DNA of 9,570 nucleotides from Microcaldota archaeon (GCA_021821605.1 JAKACG010000026.1:1-9570), one strand, 5' to 3'; positions 1-7,006 are shown, counted from the stretch's first letter. Notes: generated by a model not told the origin, from the sequence alone. Numbers and translations are program-made.

Positions 1-591
1 AATTACTTTCCAGGCAATACAAACAAGGGCATAAACACTTCAAATTATACAACTACCGTAAATAATACAGTAAAGATAACCGGTCTTGGAACACAGATAA
101 CTGTGAATAATGCAGGTGCACAGGCATGTCCATTTTTATTCTATAATTTAAATGGCACCATAAAAAACAGCATCGGCTTCAAAACATATTACTTGAATAC
201 TAGTTATGGTACTGTTAAAGACCTAGTAATAAATAAAGGAGGTGTAGGCACTTTGTATGTTAATGAAACCATAACAAATGTATTGAACGAGAGTTCTAGC
301 AGCTTGTATAACAGAGAGCATTATGCATATTTAAGCACACTAAACAACTCTTTTAATTATTCTTATACTGGAATAAATGCAAGCATTAGCCCAGTGAACT
401 TTACAGTAAGAAATAATGAGAGTTTAGAATTTGAGTTGAGTTTTTACATATCTCAAAATGCTATGAATCAGACATACTGGCTACATATAGACGGACCTTG
501 TGGTGGAGGAGTAAAGCCTATCTTAATAACTATTGGAAATAATGCATATAATGGAACTATCACAAGCCCAGTAGTGCTGCCTTTTGCATAA
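1..591 (+). CDS. C-terminal part of a secreted Asn/Ser/Thr-rich surface protein (5' end outside window)
   Basis: The reading frame is open from base 1 to the TAA at 589-591, so 196 codons of a longer gene are visible. The GTG at 103 is an internal Val, not a start, because the frame runs unbroken upstream of it with the same composition. The translation is rich in Asn, Ser, Thr and Tyr with at least twelve N-x-S/T sequons (for example NGT, NET, NES, NNS, NFT, NQT), as expected for a glycosylated extracellular protein. Only two Cys are visible, at residues 43 (QACPF) and 167 (GPCGGG), and they could form a disulfide. The pattern of short hydrophobic strands suggests beta-sandwich folds. There is no C-terminal membrane segment, so any anchor must be N-terminal and outside the window. 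The shared Cys module of the other surface proteins here is absent. I do not recognise the family. A T-rich terminator follows immediately. Confidence 0.75.
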   Translation, partial: NYFPGNTNKGINTSNYTTTVNNTVKITGLGTQITVNNAGAQACPFLFYNLNGTIKNSIGFKTYYLNTSYGTVKDLVINKGGVGTLYVNETITNVLNESSSSLYNREHYAYLSTLNNSFNYSYTGINASISPVNFTVRNNESLEFELSFYISQNAMNQTYWLHIDGPCGGGVKPILITIGNNAYNGTITSPVVLPFA

Positions 592-641
592 TTTGTTTTT
601 TGTTTTTTTATTTTATCTTTTATTTTTACTTTTTATATTTT
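592..641 (+). terminator. T-rich archaeal terminator after the first gene
   Basis: Directly after the TAA stop there are several runs of four to seven T on the plus strand with no hairpin. This matches the oligo-T type of archaeal termination signal. It separates the plus-strand surface gene from the minus-strand tRNA. Confidence 0.6.
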
Positions 642-675
642 AGAGTTTTCTATAGTTATTGCCATGTATAATCCA

Positions 676-702
676 ACTTTTATAAAAATAAATAATAAAA
701 AA
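676..702 (-). terminator. T-rich terminator of tRNA-Gly
   Basis: Read on the minus strand, the sequence straight after the tRNA 3' end begins with a run of six T and continues with further T runs separated by single A residues. This is a usual archaeal tRNA terminator. Confidence 0.5.
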
Positions 703-775
703 TGCGAGCGCCGGGATTTGGACCCGGGCTCTTGCCTTGGCAAGGCAAAGTCCTACCAGGCTAGACTACGCTCGC
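703..775 (-). tRNA. tRNA-Gly (anticodon GCC)
   Basis: The minus strand folds into a full cloverleaf. The acceptor stem is GCGAGCG/CGCTCGC (769-775 with 704-710), with T/A at positions 8/9. The D arm has GTCT...GGAC with an AGCCTGGTA loop. The anticodon stem is TTGCC/GGCAA around the loop TTGCCAA, which gives anticodon GCC. The variable loop is GAGC (4 nt), and the T arm is CCGGG-TCCAAAT-CCCGG. The discriminator base is A (position 703) and CCA is not encoded. Anticodon GCC reads GGC and GGU glycine codons. No intron is present. A TATA-like element lies about 35-45 bp upstream and a T-rich tract lies downstream, so it is a stand-alone transcription unit. Confidence 0.95.
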
Positions 776-804
776 TAATTATAATTAACAAATATTGTTT
801 GTTG

Positions 805-820
805 TTTAAAAATATAAACC
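805..820 (-). promoter_or_regulatory. TATA box of tRNA-Gly
   Basis: On the minus strand the stretch GGTTTATATTTTTAAA is a good archaeal TATA box, preceded by a purine-rich BRE-like AAAG. It sits about 35-45 bp upstream of the mature tRNA 5' end, which leaves room for a short 5' leader to be removed by RNase P. Confidence 0.5.
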
Positions 821-821
821 T

Positions 822-846
822 TTGCAAAAGCTAGAGGTTTTTGCAA
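822..846 (-). repeat. 8-bp perfect inverted repeat (TTGCAAAA / TTTTGCAA) next to the tRNA promoter
   Basis: TTGCAAAA at 822-829 and TTTTGCAA at 839-846 are exact inverted copies separated by 9 nt. The pair lies immediately upstream of the tRNA-Gly TATA box and covers the BRE region on the minus strand. It could be an operator for a dimeric regulator or a small hairpin. Chance occurrence in AT-rich DNA is possible. Confidence 0.4.
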
Positions 847-871
847 TAGATTATAACATATATTAGCACTG

Positions 872-911
872 TAATAAAGAGCAATAAAGAGTAAAAAAGA
901 GTAAACAAAAA
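872..911 (-). terminator. T-rich terminator after the 934-2457 gene, built of a 10-bp tandem repeat
   Basis: Downstream of the stop of the minus-strand surface gene, the minus strand carries pyrimidine tracts made by three 10-bp near-identical units. On the plus strand these are aataaagagc (873-882), aataaagagt (883-892) and aaaaaagagt (893-902), followed by an A-rich tail. As minus-strand RNA this gives repeated U-rich runs spaced by ACUC or GCUC, suited to archaeal oligo-U termination and shielding the downstream tRNA unit from read-through. Confidence 0.45.
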
Positions 912-933
912 CAGAACATTTGTTAACTTTTGG

Positions 934-2457
934 TTATTGATATCTCACATCTAAGGACCCTAGCCCTACATATTGATTTGTTGATGAGCCAGGAACTGTA
1001 AATTCTATCCAGACCTCTCCAGATATTGCCTGACCTGAAATAGGATTTGTAACTCCAGATGGAATATTTACTGTATAACTTTCACCAGAGACCATATTTT
1101 TCACTCCTGCTTCTGATCCCGTATATGAGGTTCCTAATGGAAAAGTAAAGTTACTATCAAATAAATTCATATTAGTACTATTTAAGAACGCAATACTAGT
1201 TATATTGTAGGTTATACCTCCGCCAAATCCAATAGTAAGGGTTATGTTATTGCCCATCCAAATTGGATTTGAACATACAAATCCAGACAGTGCTACACAA
1301 GATGTTGGAAGATTTGAAGTTTGATTTCCAGAACTTAGTCCAGAACCTACCCCATTACTATTTAAAATACTGCTTATGTTACTAGTAGTTACAAGTATTG
1401 GCTTTGAAGGAAGTGATAGAATCTGCGCCGTACTTAAAGGAGCTCCAGAAGATATCTCAGTAAGATTTAGATAAACCTTTGCTCCATAAGAACCTGAAGT
1501 GGTTCCAGAGTTTGGAAGTATAGGGTTGCCATTATTATTTGAAAGATTAAATGAGAAAGTTCCAGCACCTTTTAAATCAAGGTAGACAGGTTGATAATTA
1601 ACTATAGATATACATGTATTTATAGACCCATTTAATAAAATTTTAACCTCGCTTGAGTTTATTGATCCTTGTACTGAATTTACATAAGATAAAAGTTCAT
1701 TTATTAAAGTTGTAGGCACACCAGTTACATTTCCAGACATTTGTACACAGCTATTTCCATTATAAGATGACATGCGCAGCTGTGTCATAGTGAAGTTCAT
1801 ACCTTTAAGATATAATGATAGATTAGCATTTAATGAACTAAATTTATTTGATAGTTCAGAGGTAACATTTGAATTTGACTCTTTACAGGTATAATTATCA
1901 ATAGAACTTAAAAACGAGTTGCTTGAACCTGAAAGTTTAGCACAAATATACAAGGTAGTTCCATTTTTTAAAGATATGAAGTTCGCTTTAGAGAAGTATG
2001 CAGATAGTATTGGTGGCGCATTTAAAGCTATGTTATATCTAGATATATTATTGGTAGAAAATGCTTGATCTGTTCCATTGATTGCAATGCCAACAGTCAT
2101 ACCTGAACTTGATACAGAACCAGAAGCATTAAAATTATAGGATATATTGTAATTTGAAGGAGTTTCTACAGAACTTAGATTCTCTATGGATATTATTGCA
2201 GTAGATAGTGGAACGGGTTTATTTAACGGAATTACCGATAATACCTTTAGTATTGGAGATTGCTGCACCTGCTGAAAAATAAAGAGATAAACAAATGCTG
2301 ATACTGCAAGTATTAAAAAAATCACTATTAAGATTGTAGCAACTGTTTTTAAGCCAGAGTTATTTTTTTGAGCTTTGCCAATAACCTCGCCTTTATTTGA
2401 AAAGTTTGAAGCGGAACCAGGTTTTTCATCATCGTAATAAGATAAGAAAATAGACAT
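934..2457 (-). CDS. Membrane-anchored surface protein with a C-terminal Cys-pair (SC-x4-GF-x-C) domain
   Basis: This is a 507-residue protein counted from the ATG at 2457; an in-frame GTG at 2466 would add MYF. ATG was chosen as the stronger codon. TATA-like elements lie upstream at 2503-2512 and about 2478-2489, and the latter would give an almost leaderless mRNA. The order is a charged cytoplasmic tail of about 37 residues, one transmembrane helix (about 38-61), then a long outside region rich in Ser, Asn and Thr with many N-x-S/T sequons. The ectodomain has Cys at about 172, 191, 237 and 282, probably paired, and alternating beta strands. After a Gly/Ser linker (about 367-383) comes a terminal domain of about 124 residues. 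It has C387, G392-F393, C395 and P398, with a G-x-x-W core at 480-483. The same module occurs in the proteins at 4068-6917 and 8743-9429. The middle region is not recognised; a LolA/LppX-like lipid-binding sheet is only a guess. Function unknown; surface location is inferred. Confidence 0.85.
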   Translation of the reverse strand: MSIFLSYYDDEKPGSASNFSNKGEVIGKAQKNNSGLKTVATILIVIFLILAVSAFVYLFIFQQVQQSPILKVLSVIPLNKPVPLSTAIISIENLSSVETPSNYNISYNFNASGSVSSSGMTVGIAINGTDQAFSTNNISRYNIALNAPPILSAYFSKANFISLKNGTTLYICAKLSGSSNSFLSSIDNYTCKESNSNVTSELSNKFSSLNANLSLYLKGMNFTMTQLRMSSYNGNSCVQMSGNVTGVPTTLINELLSYVNSVQGSINSSEVKILLNGSINTCISIVNYQPVYLDLKGAGTFSFNLSNNNGNPILPNSGTTSGSYGAKVYLNLTEISSGAPLSTAQILSLPSKPILVTTSNISSILNSNGVGSGLSSGNQTSNLPTSCVALSGFVCSNPIWMGNNITLTIGFGGGITYNITSIAFLNSTNMNLFDSNFTFPLGTSYTGSEAGVKNMVSGESYTVNIPSGVTNPISGQAISGEVWIEFTVPGSSTNQYVGLGSLDVRYQ

Positions 2458-2502
2458 AAAGTACACAACATTTTTAAGTTAATAAAGTTAATAATATTGT
2501 AG

Positions 2503-2512
2503 TATATAAAAA
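2503..2512 (-). promoter_or_regulatory. TATA box for the 934-2457 gene
   Basis: The minus strand reads TTTTTATATA here. A start about 25 nt downstream (near 2481) would leave a leader of about 24 nt before the ATG at 2457. A second, weaker TATA-like element (AACTTTATTAAC, 2478-2489) would instead place transcription start at the ATG itself. Confidence 0.4.
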
Positions 2513-2570
2513 ATAATATTTAAATAGGTTTCTTTTTTTGTTTTTGAAAACACCGACTGATGAACAAGGA

Positions 2571-2578
2571 TTTATAAG
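2571..2578 (+). promoter_or_regulatory. TATA box for the SIMPL-domain gene
   Basis: TTTATAAG on the plus strand, centred about 25 bp before position 2599-2600, predicts a transcription start on or next to the ATT codon that opens the SIMPL reading frame. It lies in the divergent gap shared with the minus-strand surface gene. Confidence 0.5.
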
Positions 2579-2598
2579 GTTTTTGAGCTAAAGATAAG

Positions 2599-3324
2599 AT
2601 TGGTGAGTTTATCAAAACAGAACATGTTGCTACATTAATAGCGGTTATTGCCATACTTGTTTTAGGGTTAACATTATGGATTGCAATACTTTATCCTAAC
2701 GGCATATCTCAAAAAAATATAGGAACTGGAAGCGTAACTGTAACTGCTACTGGAACGGTGCAGCAGTATCCTGCTCAAGGACTTATTTATCTTTATGTTA
2801 ATGGAACAGGAGGTACAGAACATATAGCAAATGATAACTTATCATTGACATTAGAGATACTTAACTCAAGTGTATTAAAGTATATAGGAGGAAATCTAAG
2901 CAATATAGTAACGCAGAATTATTACATAAACAAAGTAAAAAATTCAAGTGAATATCAGGCAGTAGAGTATCTTCAGATAACTATAACTGATGTGAAAAAT
3001 ATGAGTGCTGTTCTAAGTACAATATCAAAAATCAATAATACTTATGTTACAGGAGCATATGCACAGCTTTCACCTCAACAGTTAACAAATATGAGAACAA
3101 CTGCTCTTTCTAAGGCTCTTAGTAATGCAACAGCTCAGGCAGAAGCACTTGAAAACAACGCATCGATTAAAGTAGAGAATATAACAGTAGGACAACCTCG
3201 TTTTCCTGTTTTTATAGCTGCGCAAACCTCTTCTGCTTCTTCTGGAGCACAGAGCGGACAGCTTTTTTACTATGGAGAACAGGGTATAACTGAGACAGTA
3301 ACAGCTACTTTCATAAAGAGTTAA
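2599..3324 (+). CDS. Membrane-anchored SIMPL-domain (DUF541) protein, non-canonical start
   Basis: The frame is open from just after a TGA at 2584-2586 to the TAA at 3322-3324. It encodes a basic/acidic N-terminus (GEFIKTEH), one transmembrane segment (about residues 14-34), then an extracellular SIMPL domain. Family marks are the opening strand GSVTVTATGTV followed by the Gln/Pro turn and LIYLYVNGTG, a central alternative-strand region, the Ala-rich helix around RTTALSKALSNATAQAEAL, and a final strand ITETVTATF. SIMPL/DUF541 proteins are periplasmic or surface-exposed oligomers of poorly defined function. There is no ATG, GTG or TTG between the TGA and the GTG at 2758, and that GTG would delete the membrane anchor and the first SIMPL strand. 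I therefore take the ATT at 2599, where the TATA box predicts transcription to begin, as a possible leaderless start. A base error at this codon is the alternative. The domain call is firm and the start is tentative. Confidence 0.7.
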   Translation: MGEFIKTEHVATLIAVIAILVLGLTLWIAILYPNGISQKNIGTGSVTVTATGTVQQYPAQGLIYLYVNGTGGTEHIANDNLSLTLEILNSSVLKYIGGNLSNIVTQNYYINKVKNSSEYQAVEYLQITITDVKNMSAVLSTISKINNTYVTGAYAQLSPQQLTNMRTTALSKALSNATAQAEALENNASIKVENITVGQPRFPVFIAAQTSSASSGAQSGQLFYYGEQGITETVTATFIKS

Positions 3325-3333
3325 ATAGAAATA

Positions 3334-3343
3334 CTTTTATATC
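3334..3343 (+). promoter_or_regulatory. TATA box upstream of rpl10e
   Basis: CTTTTATATC predicts a start near 3364 and a leader of about 29 nt for the ribosomal protein gene. It lies only 10 nt after the SIMPL stop with no clear terminator between, so read-through from the upstream gene is also possible. Confidence 0.45.
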
Positions 3344-3372
3344 TTTCAAGACAATAATAACTTCAATAAATA

Positions 3373-3396
3373 ATGCTTAAATGGTGTTTTAGATGA
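3373..3396 (+). other. Seven-codon upstream ORF overlapping the rpl10e start
   Basis: ATG at 3373 opens MLKWCFR and ends at TGA 3394-3396, which overlaps the rpl10e ATG at 3393 in an ATGA arrangement. It falls within the predicted rpl10e leader. A second tiny frame, ATG GTG TTT TAG (3381-3392), ends directly before the same start. Such overlaps permit translational coupling, but a frame this short is easily produced by chance. Confidence 0.3.
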
Positions 3397-3920
3397 AATT
3401 AAGGCCAGCAAGAACAATGAGATATATAAACAGCCAAGCTTGGAGTAGATACTCTGTGAAGAAGCCTAGAAAGAACTATGTTAAGGCGCTTCCACATACA
3501 AGTCTTTTGATATTTAGAATGGGAGTAGAAAAGAATAATTACGACTCTGTACTTACATTAAATACTGACCAGTACATACAACTAAGATCTAATGCTCTTG
3601 AGTCTGCGAGATTAGTTGCAAACAAACATCTTGAACGTAAGATACCAGGTCAGTACTTCTTTAGAATAGTCACATATCCACATATGGTCATTAGAGAGAA
3701 GAAGAGAGCAACAGGAGCAGGAGCAGACAGATTGTCACAAGGTATGTCAATGTCTTTTGGAAGGCCAGTTTCGGTAGCCGCAAGGATAAGAAAAGGAAAA
3801 CCAGTTTTAGAGGTAAGGATTAAAAATGAGAATAGGAGAATAGCTAAGGAGGCCTTAAGGCGTGCAGCAGCAAAGCTTTCAGGATCCTATTCCATACAAT
3901 CAGTTGCAATGGCACAATAA
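3393..3920 (+). CDS. rpl10e: 50S ribosomal protein uL16 (archaeal L10e)
   Basis: This is a 175-residue basic protein of the normal archaeal length. uL16 sits in the large subunit near the peptidyl-transferase centre and the A-site tRNA elbow. Family marks are the N-terminal LRPAR, the conserved IFRMG near residues 40-44, RIVTYPHMVIREKK (91-104), the ATGAGADR segment (106-113) and GMSMSFGRP (117-125), followed by VAARIRKGKPVLEVRI. ATG 3393 fits the family N-terminus and is preceded by GGTG at 3383-3386, a short Shine-Dalgarno match at 6-nt spacing. The gene stands apart from other ribosomal protein genes, as L10e often does in archaea. A long T tract follows. Confidence 0.97.
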   Translation: MKLRPARTMRYINSQAWSRYSVKKPRKNYVKALPHTSLLIFRMGVEKNNYDSVLTLNTDQYIQLRSNALESARLVANKHLERKIPGQYFFRIVTYPHMVIREKKRATGAGADRLSQGMSMSFGRPVSVAARIRKGKPVLEVRIKNENRRIAKEALRRAAAKLSGSYSIQSVAMAQ

Positions 3921-3930
3921 TTATACTATA

Positions 3931-3960
3931 TTCTTTTTTTTTATTTTTTTATTATTTTTA
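3931..3960 (+). terminator. T-rich terminator of rpl10e
   Basis: Runs of nine, seven and five T follow the stop within about 40 nt and there is no GC stem. This is an oligo-T archaeal terminator. It lies in the gap between the convergent rpl10e and the 4068-6917 gene. Confidence 0.65.
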
Positions 3961-4067
3961 TGACTAGCTTATTAAAAACCTATTTGTAAATTCATAACTT
4001 TGAAACACTTACGCCTTAAATATGAGGGCATACCAATAAAATATAGATAACAAAATACATGGTATTT

Positions 4068-6917
4068 TTATGGCGCGTAAGCTACGCCCATTGGGTCATT
4101 GAAACCAGATATTGTTTTTATTATGCTATCATTCTGAATGTCAAAAACCGATACAGTATTGTTATAATTTGTAATGTAAAGATATACACCGTCAGGAGAC
4201 GCAGTAAGGCTATCTATCCCAGAGCCAGAGTTAAAACCCGTTACGTTGTTTATAAAATTATAATTAGTAGCATTCAATATTGATATTGTTCCATACTCAT
4301 TGCCAAAATATATCTTTCCATTTATCGGAGGAGTTATACCACTAATATAATTAATATTTATTACCTTAACAATCTGTTTTGTAGAGATGTTTATTACTGT
4401 GAGATTACGATTAAATGTAAGATAAAGCAAATTTCCATTTGGTGAGTATACTAAATCTTTATAAAAATAATTATCATTAATATTACTTAATAATATAGTT
4501 ACAGTTCCAGTAGAAAGATTTAGAGTAGATATATTATTATTGTATAGAATATATGCAGTATTAGAATTTGGACGAAATGCTATGTTTGTAGGATAGGTAT
4601 TATTAAGAATAATACCATCAAAGTTATTACTTGAAGTATTTATTATATAAATACCAGGGTTACCTGAAGGAAGATATACACTATTATAATTGGGACTTGA
4701 ACTAAGTGAGGTAGGATAATTTGGATTGTATTTAGGAAAACTACCTATCACAGTATTTGTAGATATGTTTACCACAGATATTGAATCGTTGTTAGTATTT
4801 ACAACATATAAATTTCCTGAATAGATAGACATGCCATTTGGATAATAAAAACCTTTAATGGCATTCTGCAGTATTGAGTTTGTTGATAAGTCCATAATTG
4901 AAATATTATCACTTGTTGAAATATATCCTATATTACTTTTTGGAACCAATACCATTCCATGAATAACCGCCGAACCATCAGTAATGTTTGAAAGAACCTT
5001 TCCAGTTTGAGGATTTATTAGTGTTATGTTATTATTGTTAGCTGCATATAAAATATTTGTAAGGTTTGATATGCTTATTGCATCGACATTTGAAAATAAG
5101 GATTTAGGAAGTTGTGTAACAACATCATTTTGTAGGTTTACGCCATAAAATCCATCTGAATTATAGCCTGAAACATATAAATAATTGCCAGTTTTTGATG
5201 CAGTTATGCTAAAAAGCCCATAACCATACGATCCAGAATTTAAAAAATTAAAACCGGAAATGGTATTTATTATTGAGTTTGTAGCTAAATTTACAACAGA
5301 AATAGTATCGTTCCCGTCATTACCTACATAAGCATAAAGTCCATTCGGAGATAGTGCAATAGTCTCAGGTTTATTAAAACCGCTAATTGAGTATGATATT
5401 GCACCTGTACTTATATTCATTACTGCAACATCATTACCCCAGAAATTTCCTACATATAAGTTTTTACCATCCAAAGCTGAAGCAATGCCACTTAAACCTC
5501 CTTGTGAAAATGGGACCGATCGTTGTATTGTGTTTGTAGCCAAATTGACATATGAAATTTCATTATTACCGGCATTGCCAATGTATGCATAGCTCTTATT
5601 TACACTTAACGCCTCGGCCCATGGTTCATTAAAACCGGTAATTACGTGTTGTACTTGCCCAGTGGACATATTAATTACTGAAACGGTGTTGTTATATTGA
5701 ACTACTTGATATATTATGCCATTTTTTATGATTATTCCTCCTTCTGAATTTGAATGACTTATACTTTTTTTACTGGCCATATAGGAGGTAGTATTCATGT
5801 AATAATAAAAAGTAGAGTATGAATTTAATGGAATAAAATAAAGATTGTTTCCATTAGTCCCTAATGTAGTAGAGTAAACATAATTTATATACATAGCAGG
5901 TACTCCGCCGGATATAATTGTTTTAAAGTTATTGGTGGAGATATTATAATTTGAGATTGTATTATTAACATTATTTACAACAAGTATATTACCACCATAT
6001 GTTGCCAAAGCTCCAGGACCATTATTGTCTGGTATTGTAGTAAGCTGAGACCATGTACTAATATTAATCAGCATTATTTCTGGAGGATAAGAAATGTATA
6101 AATTTTTTTGATCTGGAGAAAAGGTTATGCCTTGCGCAGATGCCACCTCAGACGCCGCCGTAGAATATATATTGCTAGAGATTAATGAATTTCTTAGATT
6201 TATTGGTGAAAGAAAACGTTGATTTGTATTATAATTGTAATTAGAAACATATGCCCCACCATTATTGGTTATAAATATATATGATGGATTATATAGGTAA
6301 TTCCCAGGAATAGAGCTTATTATTGAGTTACTTGCAAGGCTGACTATAGAAACGGTATTGTTGTTGTTATTTACAACATATAAAAATCCAGTATTTGAAT
6401 AAGGGCTTTTTGTATTTCCAATACTTTCCACTGTAGCAGAGAAGGCACCTATATTTTGAACCTGATTTGTAGAACTGGCTGTAGAATAACCTAGCCATAA
6501 ATATCCTTGAAAACTAGAACCTATAGTAGGATTTGATAGCGAACATTGAAATGAAACATTCTCTTCAGCACCGGTATTCATAACTATTGGAGTTATAGAA
6601 TTAAGTTGAGGCTCAGTGTTGTTTGTTGAACAGCCAGTAGAGGTAACTGTCAGTCCAGTACCTATAGAGCCTAAATCTAATGAGACCTTTCCTGAAGTAG
6701 AAAGATGAGGATTTGTACATAAAAAGCCCTGTATAGGAAGGCAGCTATTAGGAAGCTGCAGATGTTGATTACCGAATAATCCAAGTTCAAATAAGGATAT
6801 TAAGGCAAGGGCAATTATAAGGATAGACCAGCCATAAGTCATCAGGTATTCCATTGCTGATTGGCCATGCCTTTCTTTTTTAAAGGAACTATTTATTTTT
6901 TTCTTCAAGTTGTGCAC
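4068..6917 (-). CDS. Large surface protein: class III signal peptide, Cys module and about 18 YVTN-like beta-propeller repeats
   Basis: The protein has 949 residues from a GTG start at 6917; a TATA box centred 25 bp upstream points to a leaderless mRNA starting there. Residues 1-18 are basic and end in HG, followed by QSAMEYLMTYGW and a hydrophobic helix to about residue 48. This is a class III (archaellin/type IV pilin) signal peptide (DUF361-like) with predicted cleavage G18|Q19 and Glu at +5, so processing by a FlaK/EppA-type prepilin peptidase and pilus-like assembly are expected. Residues 56-165 form the Cys module shared with two other proteins here (C59, G64-F65, C67, P70; core W141), with two extra Cys (96, 125). 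From about residue 175 to the end run about 18 repeats of roughly 43 residues of the form YVxNxxNNTISVVNxxTxxIxxxIxGF, the YVTN/NHL-type beta-propeller pattern. The final strand (MGVAYAP) could close the ring with the first repeat. Possible roles are adhesion or ligand binding; none is shown. Sequons are very frequent. Confidence 0.9.
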   Translation of the reverse strand: MHNLKKKINSSFKKERHGQSAMEYLMTYGWSILIIALALISLFELGLFGNQHLQLPNSCLPIQGFLCTNPHLSTSGKVSLDLGSIGTGLTVTSTGCSTNNTEPQLNSITPIVMNTGAEENVSFQCSLSNPTIGSSFQGYLWLGYSTASSTNQVQNIGAFSATVESIGNTKSPYSNTGFLYVVNNNNNTVSIVSLASNSIISSIPGNYLYNPSYIFITNNGGAYVSNYNYNTNQRFLSPINLRNSLISSNIYSTAASEVASAQGITFSPDQKNLYISYPPEIMLINISTWSQLTTIPDNNGPGALATYGGNILVVNNVNNTISNYNISTNNFKTIISGGVPAMYINYVYSTTLGTNGNNLYFIPLNSYSTFYYYMNTTSYMASKKSISHSNSEGGIIIKNGIIYQVVQYNNTVSVINMSTGQVQHVITGFNEPWAEALSVNKSYAYIGNAGNNEISYVNLATNTIQRSVPFSQGGLSGIASALDGKNLYVGNFWGNDVAVMNISTGAISYSISGFNKPETIALSPNGLYAYVGNDGNDTISVVNLATNSIINTISGFNFLNSGSYGYGLFSITASKTGNYLYVSGYNSDGFYGVNLQNDVVTQLPKSLFSNVDAISISNLTNILYAANNNNITLINPQTGKVLSNITDGSAVIHGMVLVPKSNIGYISTSDNISIMDLSTNSILQNAIKGFYYPNGMSIYSGNLYVVNTNNDSISVVNISTNTVIGSFPKYNPNYPTSLSSSPNYNSVYLPSGNPGIYIINTSSNNFDGIILNNTYPTNIAFRPNSNTAYILYNNNISTLNLSTGTVTILLSNINDNYFYKDLVYSPNGNLLYLTFNRNLTVINISTKQIVKVININYISGITPPINGKIYFGNEYGTISILNATNYNFINNVTGFNSGSGIDSLTASPDGVYLYITNYNNTVSVFDIQNDSIIKTISGFNDPMGVAYAP

Positions 6918-6936
6918 ATGTATAATTATATAATAG

Positions 6937-6947
6937 TATATTTAAAG
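6937..6947 (-). promoter_or_regulatory. TATA box of the propeller-protein gene
   Basis: The minus strand reads CTTTAAATATA, centred about 25 bp before the GTG at 6917. Transcription would start on or beside the start codon. This supports a leaderless mRNA and the choice of GTG, as no in-frame ATG lies upstream of the signal peptide. Confidence 0.5.
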
Positions 6948-7006
6948 TTTTCTACATTAAAAACTTGAAAAGGATACTCTCATACTCATAAACTATGTGG
7001 AATTTT

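Noticed and set aside
103..105. GTG 103 as the start of the first gene
   Set aside because: The frame is open from base 1 with the same sequon-rich composition, so it is an internal Val of a truncated gene.
1700..1760. A possible second copy of the Cys motif (SCVQMSG) in the middle of the 934-2457 protein
   Set aside because: It lacks the Phe, second Cys and Pro of the motif and the downstream Trp core, so the likeness to SCVALSG is probably chance.
2560..2577. ATG AAC AAG GAT TTA TAA as a start for the SIMPL gene
   Set aside because: It is in frame, but a TAA at 2575 and a TGA at 2584 stop it; the TTTATAA is better read as the TATA box.
4059..4283. Plus-strand ORF of 74 codons over the end of the propeller gene
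   Set aside because: It overlaps clear beta-propeller repeats on the other strand and shows no family features.
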